Assembly: GCF_030068545.1 (NCBI RefSeq) | Contig: NZ_JASJOR010000003.1 | Span: forward strand, 310,001 to 374,000 | From: Xanthocytophaga flava | GTDB taxonomy: Bacteria; Bacteroidota; Bacteroidia; Cytophagales; 172606-1 | Reading direction: 5' to 3' | DNA: 64,000 nucleotides | Part shown: positions 55,704 through 64,000 of the stretch, one piece after another | Numbering within the stretch: the first letter of the stretch is position 1 | How the letters are laid out: each line of letters starts with the position of its first letter | Program-made: the position numbers and the translations under genes | The notes under the pieces: model-generated | Told to the model about the DNA's origin: nothing | Seen by the model: only the letters and a program-made list of their open reading frames with translations | The model's database searches: none

Positions 55704-57062
55704 TTAATTCTTCTTTCTATACACAGGTTTTACTGGACGACCAAGCAGGTATTTTTCAATTCCTTCATCCAATGCCTTCCTATATACTTGTAACGATTCA
55801 TGAATAATGTCAAGTGTTTGAGCCACATCCTGATCAGAATGGGAGTAACTTACAATCAGTGATGGAGCCAATAAGCCACGTTTCATTGTTTCCTGCAGAA
55901 ATAGAGTTCTGTAAGGTTGAGAAGGTTGTTTTTGCTGATCTTTGGTATAATACACCAAAGCACAGTCTTTTCCAGAAACGCCAAAGTGTCCTTCAAGGTT
56001 TAATTCCTGAACAGATTGTTCAATACCTTTTCTCAACTTTGCTCCCTGTGTGTATAAATGTTGAATAACAGGTTCCTGCTGATATACTTTAATAGTAGCC
56101 ATTGCTGCTGCTAATGCATGACTTTCTGCTCCATAAGTAGTGGACATTAAGAACACCCTATCTTTATCATGCTGCAAACCACCCAATTGCATGATCTCTT
56201 TTTTTCCTACCAAAGCTGATAAGGCAAATCCATTGGCAATGGCTTTACCAAAACTTGCCAGATCAGGCTGGATGTCATACATGGTCTGAGCTCCACCATT
56301 GTGCCAGCGGAATCCTGTAATGATTTCATCCAGTATGAATACTGCACCATTATCGTGACAGAGTTTTTTTAATTCTTTAAAATAATGGGGAGCAGGAGGG
56401 ACATCTTTTTCCGCTTCCAGAATGATACAGGCTATTTGATTAGGATATTGAGCAAATAGATCTTTCAGACTTTGCAGGTCATTGTATTTGAACTTTACAG
56501 TCATGTTCTGAATCGCTTTTGGAATACCAGAGTTGACAGCTGTAGTTCCGATAAACCAGCCTTCTACTGAGAAAAACGGATGATCTCCACAGATAGCAAT
56601 CATATCACGTCCTGTATAGGCCCGAGCTAATAACACTGCTGCTGAAGTTGCATCAGAGCCATTCTTGGCAAACTTAACCATTTCCTGGCCTTTGATTATA
56701 TCCAGCACCATCTCGGCACACTCCAGTTCGATAGTAGCAGGACGATTAAAATTAATCCCCAGATCCATTGCTTGTTTGGCGGCCTCATTAATAGGGGTAA
56801 ACGCATGCCCTAATGTAACGGAACGGAGTCCCATAGCATACTCAATAAATTCATTGCCATCCACATCCCAGATATGGCATCCTTTACCTTTGACTATATA
56901 AGGCAAAGATGTTTCCGGATACTGATCATCTCCTTTGGCATAGGTATGACTACCACCAGGTATAATTTCGTTAAAGCGTTTTTGTAATGCGTTTGATTGT
57001 ACAAAGCTGCCAATTTCAGTAACGGTGTGATTCATAGGGTGTATAGATTTTGTATGAAACAT
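55704..57062 (-). CDS. Class III aminotransferase, GSA-aminomutase-like
   Basis: A 452-residue fold-type I PLP enzyme: IIPGGSHTYAKGDDQYPE and FAKNGSDATSAAVLLARAYTGRD near the N-terminus, ILDEIITGFRW with Asp245, and Lys273 in FGKAIANGF for the Schiff base. It resembles glutamate-1-semialdehyde 2,1-aminomutase, but its N-terminus and long C-terminus, and the absence of other tetrapyrrole genes here, suggest a related aminotransferase for a sugar or other carbonyl. The start could be 57062 or ATG at 57035. Confidence 0.85.
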   Translation of the reverse strand: MFHTKSIHPMNHTVTEIGSFVQSNALQKRFNEIIPGGSHTYAKGDDQYPETSLPYIVKGKGCHIWDVDGNEFIEYAMGLRSVTLGHAFTPINEAAKQAMDLGINFNRPATIELECAEMVLDIIKGQEMVKFAKNGSDATSAAVLLARAYTGRDMIAICGDHPFFSVEGWFIGTTAVNSGIPKAIQNMTVKFKYNDLQSLKDLFAQYPNQIACIILEAEKDVPPAPHYFKELKKLCHDNGAVFILDEIITGFRWHNGGAQTMYDIQPDLASFGKAIANGFALSALVGKKEIMQLGGLQHDKDRVFLMSTTYGAESHALAAAMATIKVYQQEPVIQHLYTQGAKLRKGIEQSVQELNLEGHFGVSGKDCALVYYTKDQQKQPSQPYRTLFLQETMKRGLLAPSLIVSYSHSDQDVAQTLDIIHESLQVYRKALDEGIEKYLLGRPVKPVYRKKN

Positions 57063-57288
57063 GAAAAGGGATTAGACCGGCGTATTCAACTATATAATTA
57101 TGGAGGCTAGCTTCTGGAATTTTATAATTAATAATAAAAAACGGCAATATGTAAACTTCTAATTTATCTTACATAGGTTTGTATAAATAACTAATAAAAT
57201 GAGTGTGTAGAAGTTATATACAGAGACACAGCGCTTTATGAATTCCAAGAATCAAGTATTTCGATTTTGTACAATAAATTTTGCACAA

Positions 57289-57322
57289 AAAAAGGCGTTT
57301 GCAATATAACAAACACCTTTTT
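57289..57322 (-). terminator. Terminator of the DUF3857 pair
   Basis: A 13-bp stem with one G-T pair (57289-57301 with 57310-57322) is followed on the reverse strand by seven T residues. It ends the transcript of the two transglutaminase-like genes. Confidence 0.85.
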
Positions 57323-57343
57323 AAGATTGTATTTTATGTTATA

Positions 57344-59257
57344 TCAGGAACCCTTGTTTACAAGGACCATTTGAGTTTTATCTGCTTTTACGATTTTCTT
57401 TCTAAAATCTACCCACTCATTATAGGCACTAGCCGGATATTTACCCCGATTAACAGTCACACTGCGTATATAGGTAATTTCCCCTTCTTTGGTTTGTAAA
57501 GAAGACTGATATGTACCAAATTTCGATTCTATTTTTATTGTTTCCGGTACAAACTCTATCCCATAGCCTTTAGGCAATTGATAGATAACTGTGTCTATGT
57601 CTTGATAGGCCATGCGAAGTACAATCTCATTCTTTCTGTTTTCTGTTTTAGGTGGAATATAAGAAGATGCATTCATGACATTGGGAGTGATGAACATGCG
57701 TGTACCACTTTTAGATCCACATTTACGTACTGTCAATGATAGTTTTTCCGTAACAGATGGGATACGAGCTTTTTTCTCTGTCAAAGAAAATTGATTGATC
57801 TCGTAGCTAGGTACATTAATCTTCTTATAAAGAGCTTTTTTTTGTTCTTCTTGATTTTTAGTATTGAGGATATAGCTAAGGTCTTCCTGTTGTTCTCCAT
57901 AATAGGTAGATAATGCTTCCACATTTGCATCTCCATTAACATCAAGATTAATCAGAACTTTTCTGCTTGCAAGATTATCTTTAGCTGTATACTGTGTGGT
58001 TTTTACCAGTTTTCCACCATCAGGAGTAATTAAAAGAGCATGTCTATTACCTGTAAAACTACCTTGATAACCAAATGGATTTGTTTGACTGGTACATTCC
58101 AGCCAGATTGTATCTTTTTCAACAGGAACACATAATATAGCATGATTAAAGTTAACACGGGATGAGAAATCAATCAGTAAATCTGATTGTGTAGGGCCAG
58201 CACCAATAATTGTATAATAGGATTCAATACCAATTGCTTTAAGCATTGCTTTGGTATAATTTGACAATGCCTTACAATCTCCATAACCATTTTGGGCTAC
58301 TGTTTTAGCATCAAAAGGCTGCCAGCCACCAATTCCCATCTGAATACTCACATAGCGTGTATTGGCTTGCAGGTATTCGTAAACCTTTTTTATCTTGTCT
58401 ATTTTATTCGTTTCTTTAGCTGTAATTTGAGTAATCTGCTGTTTTACATTCTCAGGAAGTTCGTCTCTGCCAGCAAGTAATGTACTTTGGAAACGTCCTA
58501 AGTTTTCCCAGGAAGTCATATTGCCTTTATAACCTGATACTTCAAAGTCAGAAGGTGAGAGATATACTCCAGAGATGATTTCATTATTAGAGGGTGCATT
58601 GGGCTCATCTGTAAGTGCAGGAAGATTTTCTAGTGTCCATTTATAGGTAGAAACTTCTCCTGTTGTCTGTACTTGTGCAGGGCTGCTCATTTTTTGCTCT
58701 TTGTATCGTAATGTGATATTCTTAGGGCATAAAACAGTCAGAGTTGCTTTTTCAAGTGAGACATCTTCATCATTTTGAGGGAACCATTGAGGATAATACA
58801 TTAAATTGGTTGTAACTACCTCAGAGGTAAATTCTACTGTATAAGGATATTGTGCATAGGTAAAAGATGCTATCTTGAATTTCATATCCGTATATAGTGA
58901 AAACCCATCTGCTGCACTGATATCACGAATATCCGTTTTTTTTAAGGTTTTTACTTTACTACCCAATGCATCATAGAGTATACCGTCAAATTCAGTAATT
59001 CGATTCATCTTGTCATAATACTGAAAATTACGTGCCATGGCTTCGCCTTGCTCATCCAGAATAGTGATTACATAATGTGTTCTTTCAACAGCTTCGCCAA
59101 CAGACTTGATTGTGAAGATCGTCTCATGAAGACGAATTACTGCATGAGCATCTTTCTTAAGGGTCTCAGAGATGGTACTCACAGGATATATTATCTCTGC
59201 ATAACTCTGATACATACCTAAAAATACGAGGGTGATCAATAGGAGGTGTCTTTTCAT
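57344..59257 (-). CDS. DUF3857 protein with intact transglutaminase-like triad
   Basis: A 637-residue secreted protein (signal peptide ending YQSYA, residues 1-20). The DUF3857 beta-rich region occupies about 50-230, the transglutaminase-like domain about 285-395, and a C-terminal beta-sandwich follows. The Cys-His-Glu set is visible: C328 in GYGDCKAL, H372 in NFNHAILCV, and E387 in WLECTS. The domain may cleave or crosslink peptides, but no substrate is known. The neighbour 17 bp upstream is a related protein whose triad is lost, so both should act together in the periplasm or at the surface. Confidence 0.9.
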   Translation of the reverse strand: MKRHLLLITLVFLGMYQSYAEIIYPVSTISETLKKDAHAVIRLHETIFTIKSVGEAVERTHYVITILDEQGEAMARNFQYYDKMNRITEFDGILYDALGSKVKTLKKTDIRDISAADGFSLYTDMKFKIASFTYAQYPYTVEFTSEVVTTNLMYYPQWFPQNDEDVSLEKATLTVLCPKNITLRYKEQKMSSPAQVQTTGEVSTYKWTLENLPALTDEPNAPSNNEIISGVYLSPSDFEVSGYKGNMTSWENLGRFQSTLLAGRDELPENVKQQITQITAKETNKIDKIKKVYEYLQANTRYVSIQMGIGGWQPFDAKTVAQNGYGDCKALSNYTKAMLKAIGIESYYTIIGAGPTQSDLLIDFSSRVNFNHAILCVPVEKDTIWLECTSQTNPFGYQGSFTGNRHALLITPDGGKLVKTTQYTAKDNLASRKVLINLDVNGDANVEALSTYYGEQQEDLSYILNTKNQEEQKKALYKKINVPSYEINQFSLTEKKARIPSVTEKLSLTVRKCGSKSGTRMFITPNVMNASSYIPPKTENRKNEIVLRMAYQDIDTVIYQLPKGYGIEFVPETIKIESKFGTYQSSLQTKEGEITYIRSVTVNRGKYPASAYNEWVDFRKKIVKADKTQMVLVNKGS

Positions 59258-59274
59258 TGTACTATTTTCTTTGA

Positions 59275-61239
59275 TTAAATTTTCTTCAATACAATCTGCT
59301 CTGCATGTTTGCTTACAATCTGAGCATACAACTCTCTGAGTGCGCCATATTCATCTGCATAGAATATAGGTTTTCTTATCGAGATTTTGCTACTTACCTG
59401 AATTGTATTTCCGTTAACAGCAACCATAAATGAAAAGCGTCCTGCATTTTCAGGTAGTGACATTATGGCATTTTTAGGCATTTCCTCCACTTTAAAACCT
59501 TCAGGAACAGTAATAGTTGCTACATATGTTCTATCCATTGCAGTTGCAAAGTCCACTGGAAATTTTCTTTCCTGATGTTTAAATGGATTATCAGTCAGAG
59601 CTTCACTAAGTAGTGGTTTTAAATAGATAATATTCCCAGCTTTTTGACTGGCATCTCCCATTGTTAATTCATATTTTTCACTGAATGCTTCTGTATATTT
59701 ATCTAAGTTGATAAGATCAATTTTAGATATTTGCCAGGTTGGATGCTCTTTTTTTAGATTTTCAGTATGCTTATCTTTCCCAACAGCAATTATCTCTTTG
59801 CGGTGTGTCCATGCATCATAGCCAGCTAATGATTTCTCTATCTTTCCACTCAACTCACCGTCTTCATTGATTGCCATTTGAACATTAATAAGCTGTGATG
59901 CTCTTTCTTTAGGATCTAGGACAATCCAATCTCCACCTGTTGCATCTATAAGCCTCCCTATACCATTCAAACATCTGGTAGGTAGCATTCCTGGAGATAT
60001 ATGTTCATCTGTAGCATCTAGCAAAATTGTATTTTCTCCAATTTTTACATGTGCTATTACATAATTAAACTTAGTTGTTGTTGCATAAAATGGAAGCACT
60101 TTTCCATTTTCCCTGGTGCTAAGTAAAACGGGTTTAGCATCTAAACCAATTTCTTTTAGCATAGCAATCAACAACAGATTAATATCAGCCGTGGTACCAC
60201 TATGAGTTTCATACGCTTTTTTAGTTGCATCACTATACACTTCTTCTACCTCATTCCATTTGATAGATTTTCGTACAAAGTCGTAGCTAGCAATGGCTTG
60301 GGCTAAAGGTTCTTTATTTTCACTCTTGATTTTAGTGATAAATTCTTTTATAAACCCGGTTTTTTTGATTTGTCCTCCAAAGCTTTCATCTGTCAACATA
60401 TTTTCACATATGGTGGTCCAATTGTTAGAGAATGATTTATAGGATATACCAGGAACCGAAATATTTGATAACTCAAACTCTATTTTGGAAACATAATCAT
60501 CTATAGTGGTTATATATGGCTCTTCTTTGAGAGCGGGAACATCCTTGAATACCCAGCGATAGTTTTTCCCTGATACATTTGTTGTACCAAAAGACACATT
60601 TGCTGGTTCTATCTTTGAAATGTGTGGGGCTTCGTAACCAGACATTTGTAATTTATAAGACAAATATTCAGGAATGGATGCCCGATATTCACTCCAAATT
60701 ACAGGAATTTCTTTTTGGAAGGTCCAATTATGAAATTCATACCAAAAGTCAGAAATTGTTGTATAGGTATATTCAATTACAGAGCCTTCCTTAACATTGG
60801 GTAGTGTAAATTTCTGGAAATATATATTCTTGCTTTTCTTTTCTGTAAAGACAGCCTCTTTATTCATTTTCTCTTTTATGATTTGGCCGTTTTGTAAGTT
60901 ATAGGTAATTCCTTTCAGATCTGTAATTCTTAACTCTGCTCCTGTGTTTTTCAGGAATGGTATTATACCATCTGCCCAACTATATCCTGATTTCTTTAAG
61001 ATCTTGATTCTTACAGTTCGCTCAAATTGAATTTGTAGATTAGTATTAAAATAAGCTTTCCCATAGTCGCACAATACAACAGCATCTGCACTGGTATCTT
61101 TATCATACGATTTCATTTGAAGATCTGCCAGCTCTACCTTCCCAAATTTTATAGGATCAGCCTGTGAAAATGCCTGATGAATTGAGAAAATTGAAATTGC
61201 AACATACCAAAGGCATTGAACAAAAAAACGGTGTTTCAT
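59275..61239 (-). CDS. DUF3857 protein with degenerate transglutaminase domain
   Basis: A 654-residue secreted protein (signal peptide ending HQAFSQ, residues 1-26) with the same architecture as its neighbour. The place of the catalytic Cys reads GTTAD (Thr350), and the His position is NYVIA (Tyr393); only the acidic LDATD (about 408) remains. So it cannot act as a cysteine peptidase or transglutaminase. It may bind a partner or substrate. Conserved residues around these sites (INLLLIAMLKEIGLDAKPVLLST) indicate selection rather than decay. It is upstream in a two-gene operon. Confidence 0.9.
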   Translation of the reverse strand: MKHRFFVQCLWYVAISIFSIHQAFSQADPIKFGKVELADLQMKSYDKDTSADAVVLCDYGKAYFNTNLQIQFERTVRIKILKKSGYSWADGIIPFLKNTGAELRITDLKGITYNLQNGQIIKEKMNKEAVFTEKKSKNIYFQKFTLPNVKEGSVIEYTYTTISDFWYEFHNWTFQKEIPVIWSEYRASIPEYLSYKLQMSGYEAPHISKIEPANVSFGTTNVSGKNYRWVFKDVPALKEEPYITTIDDYVSKIEFELSNISVPGISYKSFSNNWTTICENMLTDESFGGQIKKTGFIKEFITKIKSENKEPLAQAIASYDFVRKSIKWNEVEEVYSDATKKAYETHSGTTADINLLLIAMLKEIGLDAKPVLLSTRENGKVLPFYATTTKFNYVIAHVKIGENTILLDATDEHISPGMLPTRCLNGIGRLIDATGGDWIVLDPKERASQLINVQMAINEDGELSGKIEKSLAGYDAWTHRKEIIAVGKDKHTENLKKEHPTWQISKIDLINLDKYTEAFSEKYELTMGDASQKAGNIIYLKPLLSEALTDNPFKHQERKFPVDFATAMDRTYVATITVPEGFKVEEMPKNAIMSLPENAGRFSFMVAVNGNTIQVSSKISIRKPIFYADEYGALRELYAQIVSKHAEQIVLKKI

Positions 61240-61602
61240 AAATTATTGATTGAAGTTTAAATGTACGAGTGGGTGGTGTAGAAGTTCGTTATACAATTGC
61301 TCAAAGCAATTATCTGTAAGGATTGAAAGTAGAAAACTTACATTAATAATTAATCCAATAGAAAGTGAACATAGTAACCTGCAAAATTTATTAAAATAAT
61401 TTACATTTTCAATATGTATTTATTTTGCAGAGTAAAGTTTTACATTTTTTATTGATGAAGCTGGAAGCAGAATTAAAAAGGTCTTTACGTAAATATTTGG
61501 CTAAAATCCTGAGTTGAGCTTGTAGATAGAATAGTGTATGGTTCTTTTTAGTACTTTTATAAAGTGAGTAATTTTATTTATCCTTTTGCTTGTTTTGTCT
61601 TT
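61240..61602. other. Intergenic control region between divergent genes
   Basis: The stretch between the DUF3857 pair and the subtilase gene is AT-rich. TACTTTTA at 61552-61559, one base off TAnnTTTG, is the best forward -7 candidate. No coding frame or hairpin stands out. Confidence 0.35.
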
Positions 61603-63246
61603 ATGTTATTCAGATATATAGTCCTGTACTTTTTTTGTTGTCAATTTTTTATTGGTATTGAGGGCTTCTCTCAGCAAAAAAAATATTTTATAGAATTTAC
61701 AGACAAGAAAAATTCACCGTATTCTCTTTCAAAGCCTTCGGAATTTCTTAGTCAGAGGTCTATTGATCGAAGAGAACGTCAGAACATTGTGTTATCAGAA
61801 CGGGACCTTCCTGTTAATCCTGCTTATATACAGCAGATACGTCAACTAGGAGCTGTAATCTGGTATCCTTCCAGGTGGATGAATGGCGTATTACTGGAAG
61901 CAGATCCAACAACTTTGGATCAGATAACAAAATTGGCATTTGTAAAGCCTGTTACAGATCAAAACCGCTTGAATACTCGTTTGGTTTTACCGGAAAACTA
62001 TGATAGAAAAATGCAAGCGACAAAACAAACTGCTACCATAGATTATGGAAGTGCAACTCGTCAGAATAGAATGCTAGGTATTGATAAAATGCATGAAGCT
62101 GGGTTTACAGGAAAAGATATACACATTGCAGTAATGGATGGAGGATTTTATCAGGCAAATGCAATGAATGTATTTGAACCTTTGTATGAGAATCGGCAAC
62201 TATTGGGTACATATGATTTTGTTAGAAAGCAGGCGAATGTGTATGACCGGAGTAGCCATGGTTCAGAAGTATTATCAGTAATAGCCGCCAATAGTCCAGG
62301 AATGATGGTCGGGCCTGCCTATGATGCTTCATTCTGGTTGCTTAGAACAGAAAATGAAGATAGTGAGTATAGGATCGAGGAAGTAAATTGGTTGATTGCA
62401 GCCGAATTTGCAGATAGTGTAGGCGTCGATATTATTAATACATCCTTGGGCTATAACTATTTTGATGATGCTTCCATGGATTATCTTCCTGAACAGATGG
62501 ATGGCAAAACAGCGTTAATCACCCGTGCTGCAAATATGGCAGCTGCCACTGGAATGCTGGTTGTTGTAAGTGCTGGTAATGAAGGCTCATCCTGGTGGAG
62601 AACTTTATCTGCTCCGGCAGATGCTGATTCTGTCTTGGCAGTAGCTGCTGTGGATAATTCGGAGTTGCGTGCTTCTTTCAGTTCGATAGGAAAAATAATA
62701 GGGGGGAGTACTATCAAACCCAATGTAGCAGCTCAAGGAGTCGGTACAGTGGTGATGACACCTTCAAACTCTCTTGGTACTGATAATGGAACTTCACTGG
62801 CAACACCACTCATTACAGGACTGGCTGCAGGATTATGGCAAGCATTTCCTGATCTGACTAATATGCAATTGCTGGATTTTATTCAGCGCTCGGGAAGCCA
62901 GGCAGAACGACCAGATACATTGTTAGGTTATGGAGTTCCAGATTTTACTATTGTCTCAGAATTAATCCGAAAAGAAACCGACCCTAATGCACCTATCGGA
63001 TATTTATCTCCTAATCCCGTTACTTCAAATGAAGTTATGCTGAGAGTAAATATAACTCATCTGGGTAAGCCAGTAATTATCGAGTTTTTTGATATACAGG
63101 GGCGAAAGGTTTATGCGCACACAATTTCTAGCCCAATACCCGAAAATATAGTACGAATCTCTCCTGATATATTTAGAATGGGGTTGTATATCGTGAAAAT
63201 ATATAATTCAGACAGTCAGGTAATTACTCGCTTAGTTAGACTGTAA
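61603..63246 (+). CDS. Subtilisin-family (S8) serine protease with T9SS sorting domain
   Basis: A 547-residue secreted protease. Start chosen at the ATG 61603 (signal peptide ending GFSQQ), because the frame to GTG 61564 overlaps the presumed promoter region. The catalytic triad is D179 (AVMDGG), H219 (SSHGSEV) and S398 (NGTSLATP), with N326 in SAGNEG as oxyanion residue. The C-terminal 80 residues (GYLSPNPVTSNEVML, FDIQGRKVYAHTI, MGLYIVKIYN) are a T9SS type A sorting domain. It is an extracellular protease and may be the target of the serpin encoded at 34817, although this is speculative. Confidence 0.95.
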   Translation: MLFRYIVLYFFCCQFFIGIEGFSQQKKYFIEFTDKKNSPYSLSKPSEFLSQRSIDRRERQNIVLSERDLPVNPAYIQQIRQLGAVIWYPSRWMNGVLLEADPTTLDQITKLAFVKPVTDQNRLNTRLVLPENYDRKMQATKQTATIDYGSATRQNRMLGIDKMHEAGFTGKDIHIAVMDGGFYQANAMNVFEPLYENRQLLGTYDFVRKQANVYDRSSHGSEVLSVIAANSPGMMVGPAYDASFWLLRTENEDSEYRIEEVNWLIAAEFADSVGVDIINTSLGYNYFDDASMDYLPEQMDGKTALITRAANMAAATGMLVVVSAGNEGSSWWRTLSAPADADSVLAVAAVDNSELRASFSSIGKIIGGSTIKPNVAAQGVGTVVMTPSNSLGTDNGTSLATPLITGLAAGLWQAFPDLTNMQLLDFIQRSGSQAERPDTLLGYGVPDFTIVSELIRKETDPNAPIGYLSPNPVTSNEVMLRVNITHLGKPVIIEFFDIQGRKVYAHTISSPIPENIVRISPDIFRMGLYIVKIYNSDSQVITRLVRL

Positions 63247-63303
63247 TTGCAACTTTACCCCTTCTTTTTCGTAGCAATGGCAGTAACTAACCGCTGTTAT
63301 TTT

Positions 63304-63831
63304 ATGAAAAAACTAGTATGGACAATTGGGCTGTTTACTCTCTTTACAATTAATACTATATGTGGTCAGACAGGTCGTGGTGCTGCAATGGCAGGAGGTG
63401 GCCTTAGGCTTTTCTTTCCAAGAAATTCTGATAATTTCACTATGGAGTTCAATCCCAGAATTGGCTTTTTTGTAGCCAATAATGTGGCAATTGGAGGTAT
63501 ATTACCTGTGACAATCAATCGTACTGGAAATACCCGTATCTCTTCTATTGGACTTAAACCTTTTGGGCGTTTTTATCTGGGAGGATCTCAACTAAAATTG
63601 TTTTTAGAAGGACGATTCGGACTGGAGCATTTCACTGCAAGAGATGTTCCTACAGATCGTCGAATCAATCAGTATGATGATCTTTCTGTAGGATTTGGAG
63701 CGGGATTAGCTGCTTTCCTTAATAAACATGTTGCCCTGGAACCACAGGTAAGCTATGATGTATACAATCGGAATACTGCACAATATGCGGGTGTAACAGT
63801 TTCTGTCGCTTTACAAGTATACTTCCCATAG
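63304..63831 (+). CDS. Outer-membrane beta-barrel protein
   Basis: A 175-residue protein starting at ATG 63304 (MKKLVWTIGLF, signal peptide ending ICGQ). The preceding in-frame codons to TTG 63247 do not look coding. The rest is a series of short amphipathic strands with Gly and aromatic residues, ending in VYFP, as in small OmpX/OmpA-type barrels of eight strands. It lies 58 bp after the subtilase gene in the same direction and could share its promoter. Function unknown. Confidence 0.8.
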   Translation: MKKLVWTIGLFTLFTINTICGQTGRGAAMAGGGLRLFFPRNSDNFTMEFNPRIGFFVANNVAIGGILPVTINRTGNTRISSIGLKPFGRFYLGGSQLKLFLEGRFGLEHFTARDVPTDRRINQYDDLSVGFGAGLAAFLNKHVALEPQVSYDVYNRNTAQYAGVTVSVALQVYFP

Positions 63832-64000
63832 TGACAATTATAGAGAATAATCTCTTTCCTGATGTCAGTTGGGTTAGTCTATACTTTCTATGTAAATGTC
63901 TGCACTATTGTAGGGTATGTCTATTCTTAAAAGCATCAATCATTTTGAGTGTTATTTTTAGGATATAAGTAATGTCTCTTCTATAACACCTACTGATATG
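63832..64000. other. Right-edge intergenic sequence
   Basis: No gene, hairpin or repeat was recognised in the last 169 bases of the window. Confidence 0.4.

Noticed and set aside
55704..57062. Identification as hemL (glutamate-1-semialdehyde aminomutase of haem synthesis)
   Set aside because: The sequence is in the same superfamily, but the N- and C-terminal regions and the lack of tetrapyrrole genes do not support that specific role.

Overview
The window looks like a chromosomal segment of a Bacteroidota bacterium, most likely of the order Cytophagales. The supporting signs are: AT-rich DNA; starts that lack Shine-Dalgarno sequences but are often preceded by the Bacteroidota -7 box TAnnTTTG; two proteins with a C-terminal type IX secretion (T9SS) sorting domain; the DUF1800/DUF1501 pair; two DUF3857 transglutaminase-like proteins; and families typical of the phylum such as EpsC-type serine acetyltransferase, M61 peptidases, and an LptD-amidase-MCE envelope cluster. 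I see no rRNA, tRNA, CRISPR array, insertion sequence or prophage. Genus and species cannot be read from the sequence.

Layout. 1-6700: 5' part of a multi-PAS sensor running off the left edge, a secreted metallopeptidase/beta-propeller/beta-barrel protein, a small secreted protein and an atypical SDR. 6765-8843: AraC regulator divergent from a Crp/Fnr regulator and an AhpD-like protein. 9176-15429: tex, a COG0523 metallochaperone and a secreted M28 peptidase, the last two flanking a striking palindrome with two opposed promoter boxes. 15760-20800: M43 lipoprotein peptidase, two tandem paralogous membrane proteins behind a perfect 50-bp palindrome, serine acetyltransferase, isochorismate synthase and a histidine phosphatase. 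20876-28973: envelope genes, namely a GspG-like membrane protein, penicillin acylase, LptD, amidase and MCE protein. 29118-34386: acyl-CoA carboxylase beta subunit, SirB1-like protein, LEA-type lipoprotein, YqgE and a GT2 glycosyltransferase. 34817-43726: serpin lipoprotein, DUF1501/DUF1800, L,D-transpeptidase, quinone oxidoreductase, ethanolamine permease and M61 peptidase. 44119-54039: sigma factor with haloalkane-dehalogenase-like hydrolase, repetitive T9SS protein, M14 peptidase, second M61 peptidase and nucleotidyltransferase. 54159-63831: a decayed lipocalin-like gene, Gfo/Idh oxidoreductase, class III aminotransferase, an active/inactive DUF3857 pair, a T9SS subtilase and an outer-membrane barrel.

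The common theme is the cell envelope and secreted proteolysis. Seven secreted or periplasmic hydrolases of clans M28, M43, M14, M61 (two) and S8, plus a penicillin acylase, are scattered among housekeeping genes, alongside a lipoprotein serpin that could restrain serine or cysteine proteases. Almost every transcription unit ends in a long, near-perfect hairpin, often shared by two convergent genes.

No single obviously new multi-gene system stands out. The best leads are the promoter-embedding palindrome between the metallochaperone and the M28 peptidase (13217-13265), the 50-bp palindrome at 16935-16984, a candidate small RNA at about 11853-11970, the GspG-like domain grafted on a multi-TM protein, the triple A-B repeat architecture of the T9SS protein, and the frameshifted lipocalin remnant at 54159-54496.
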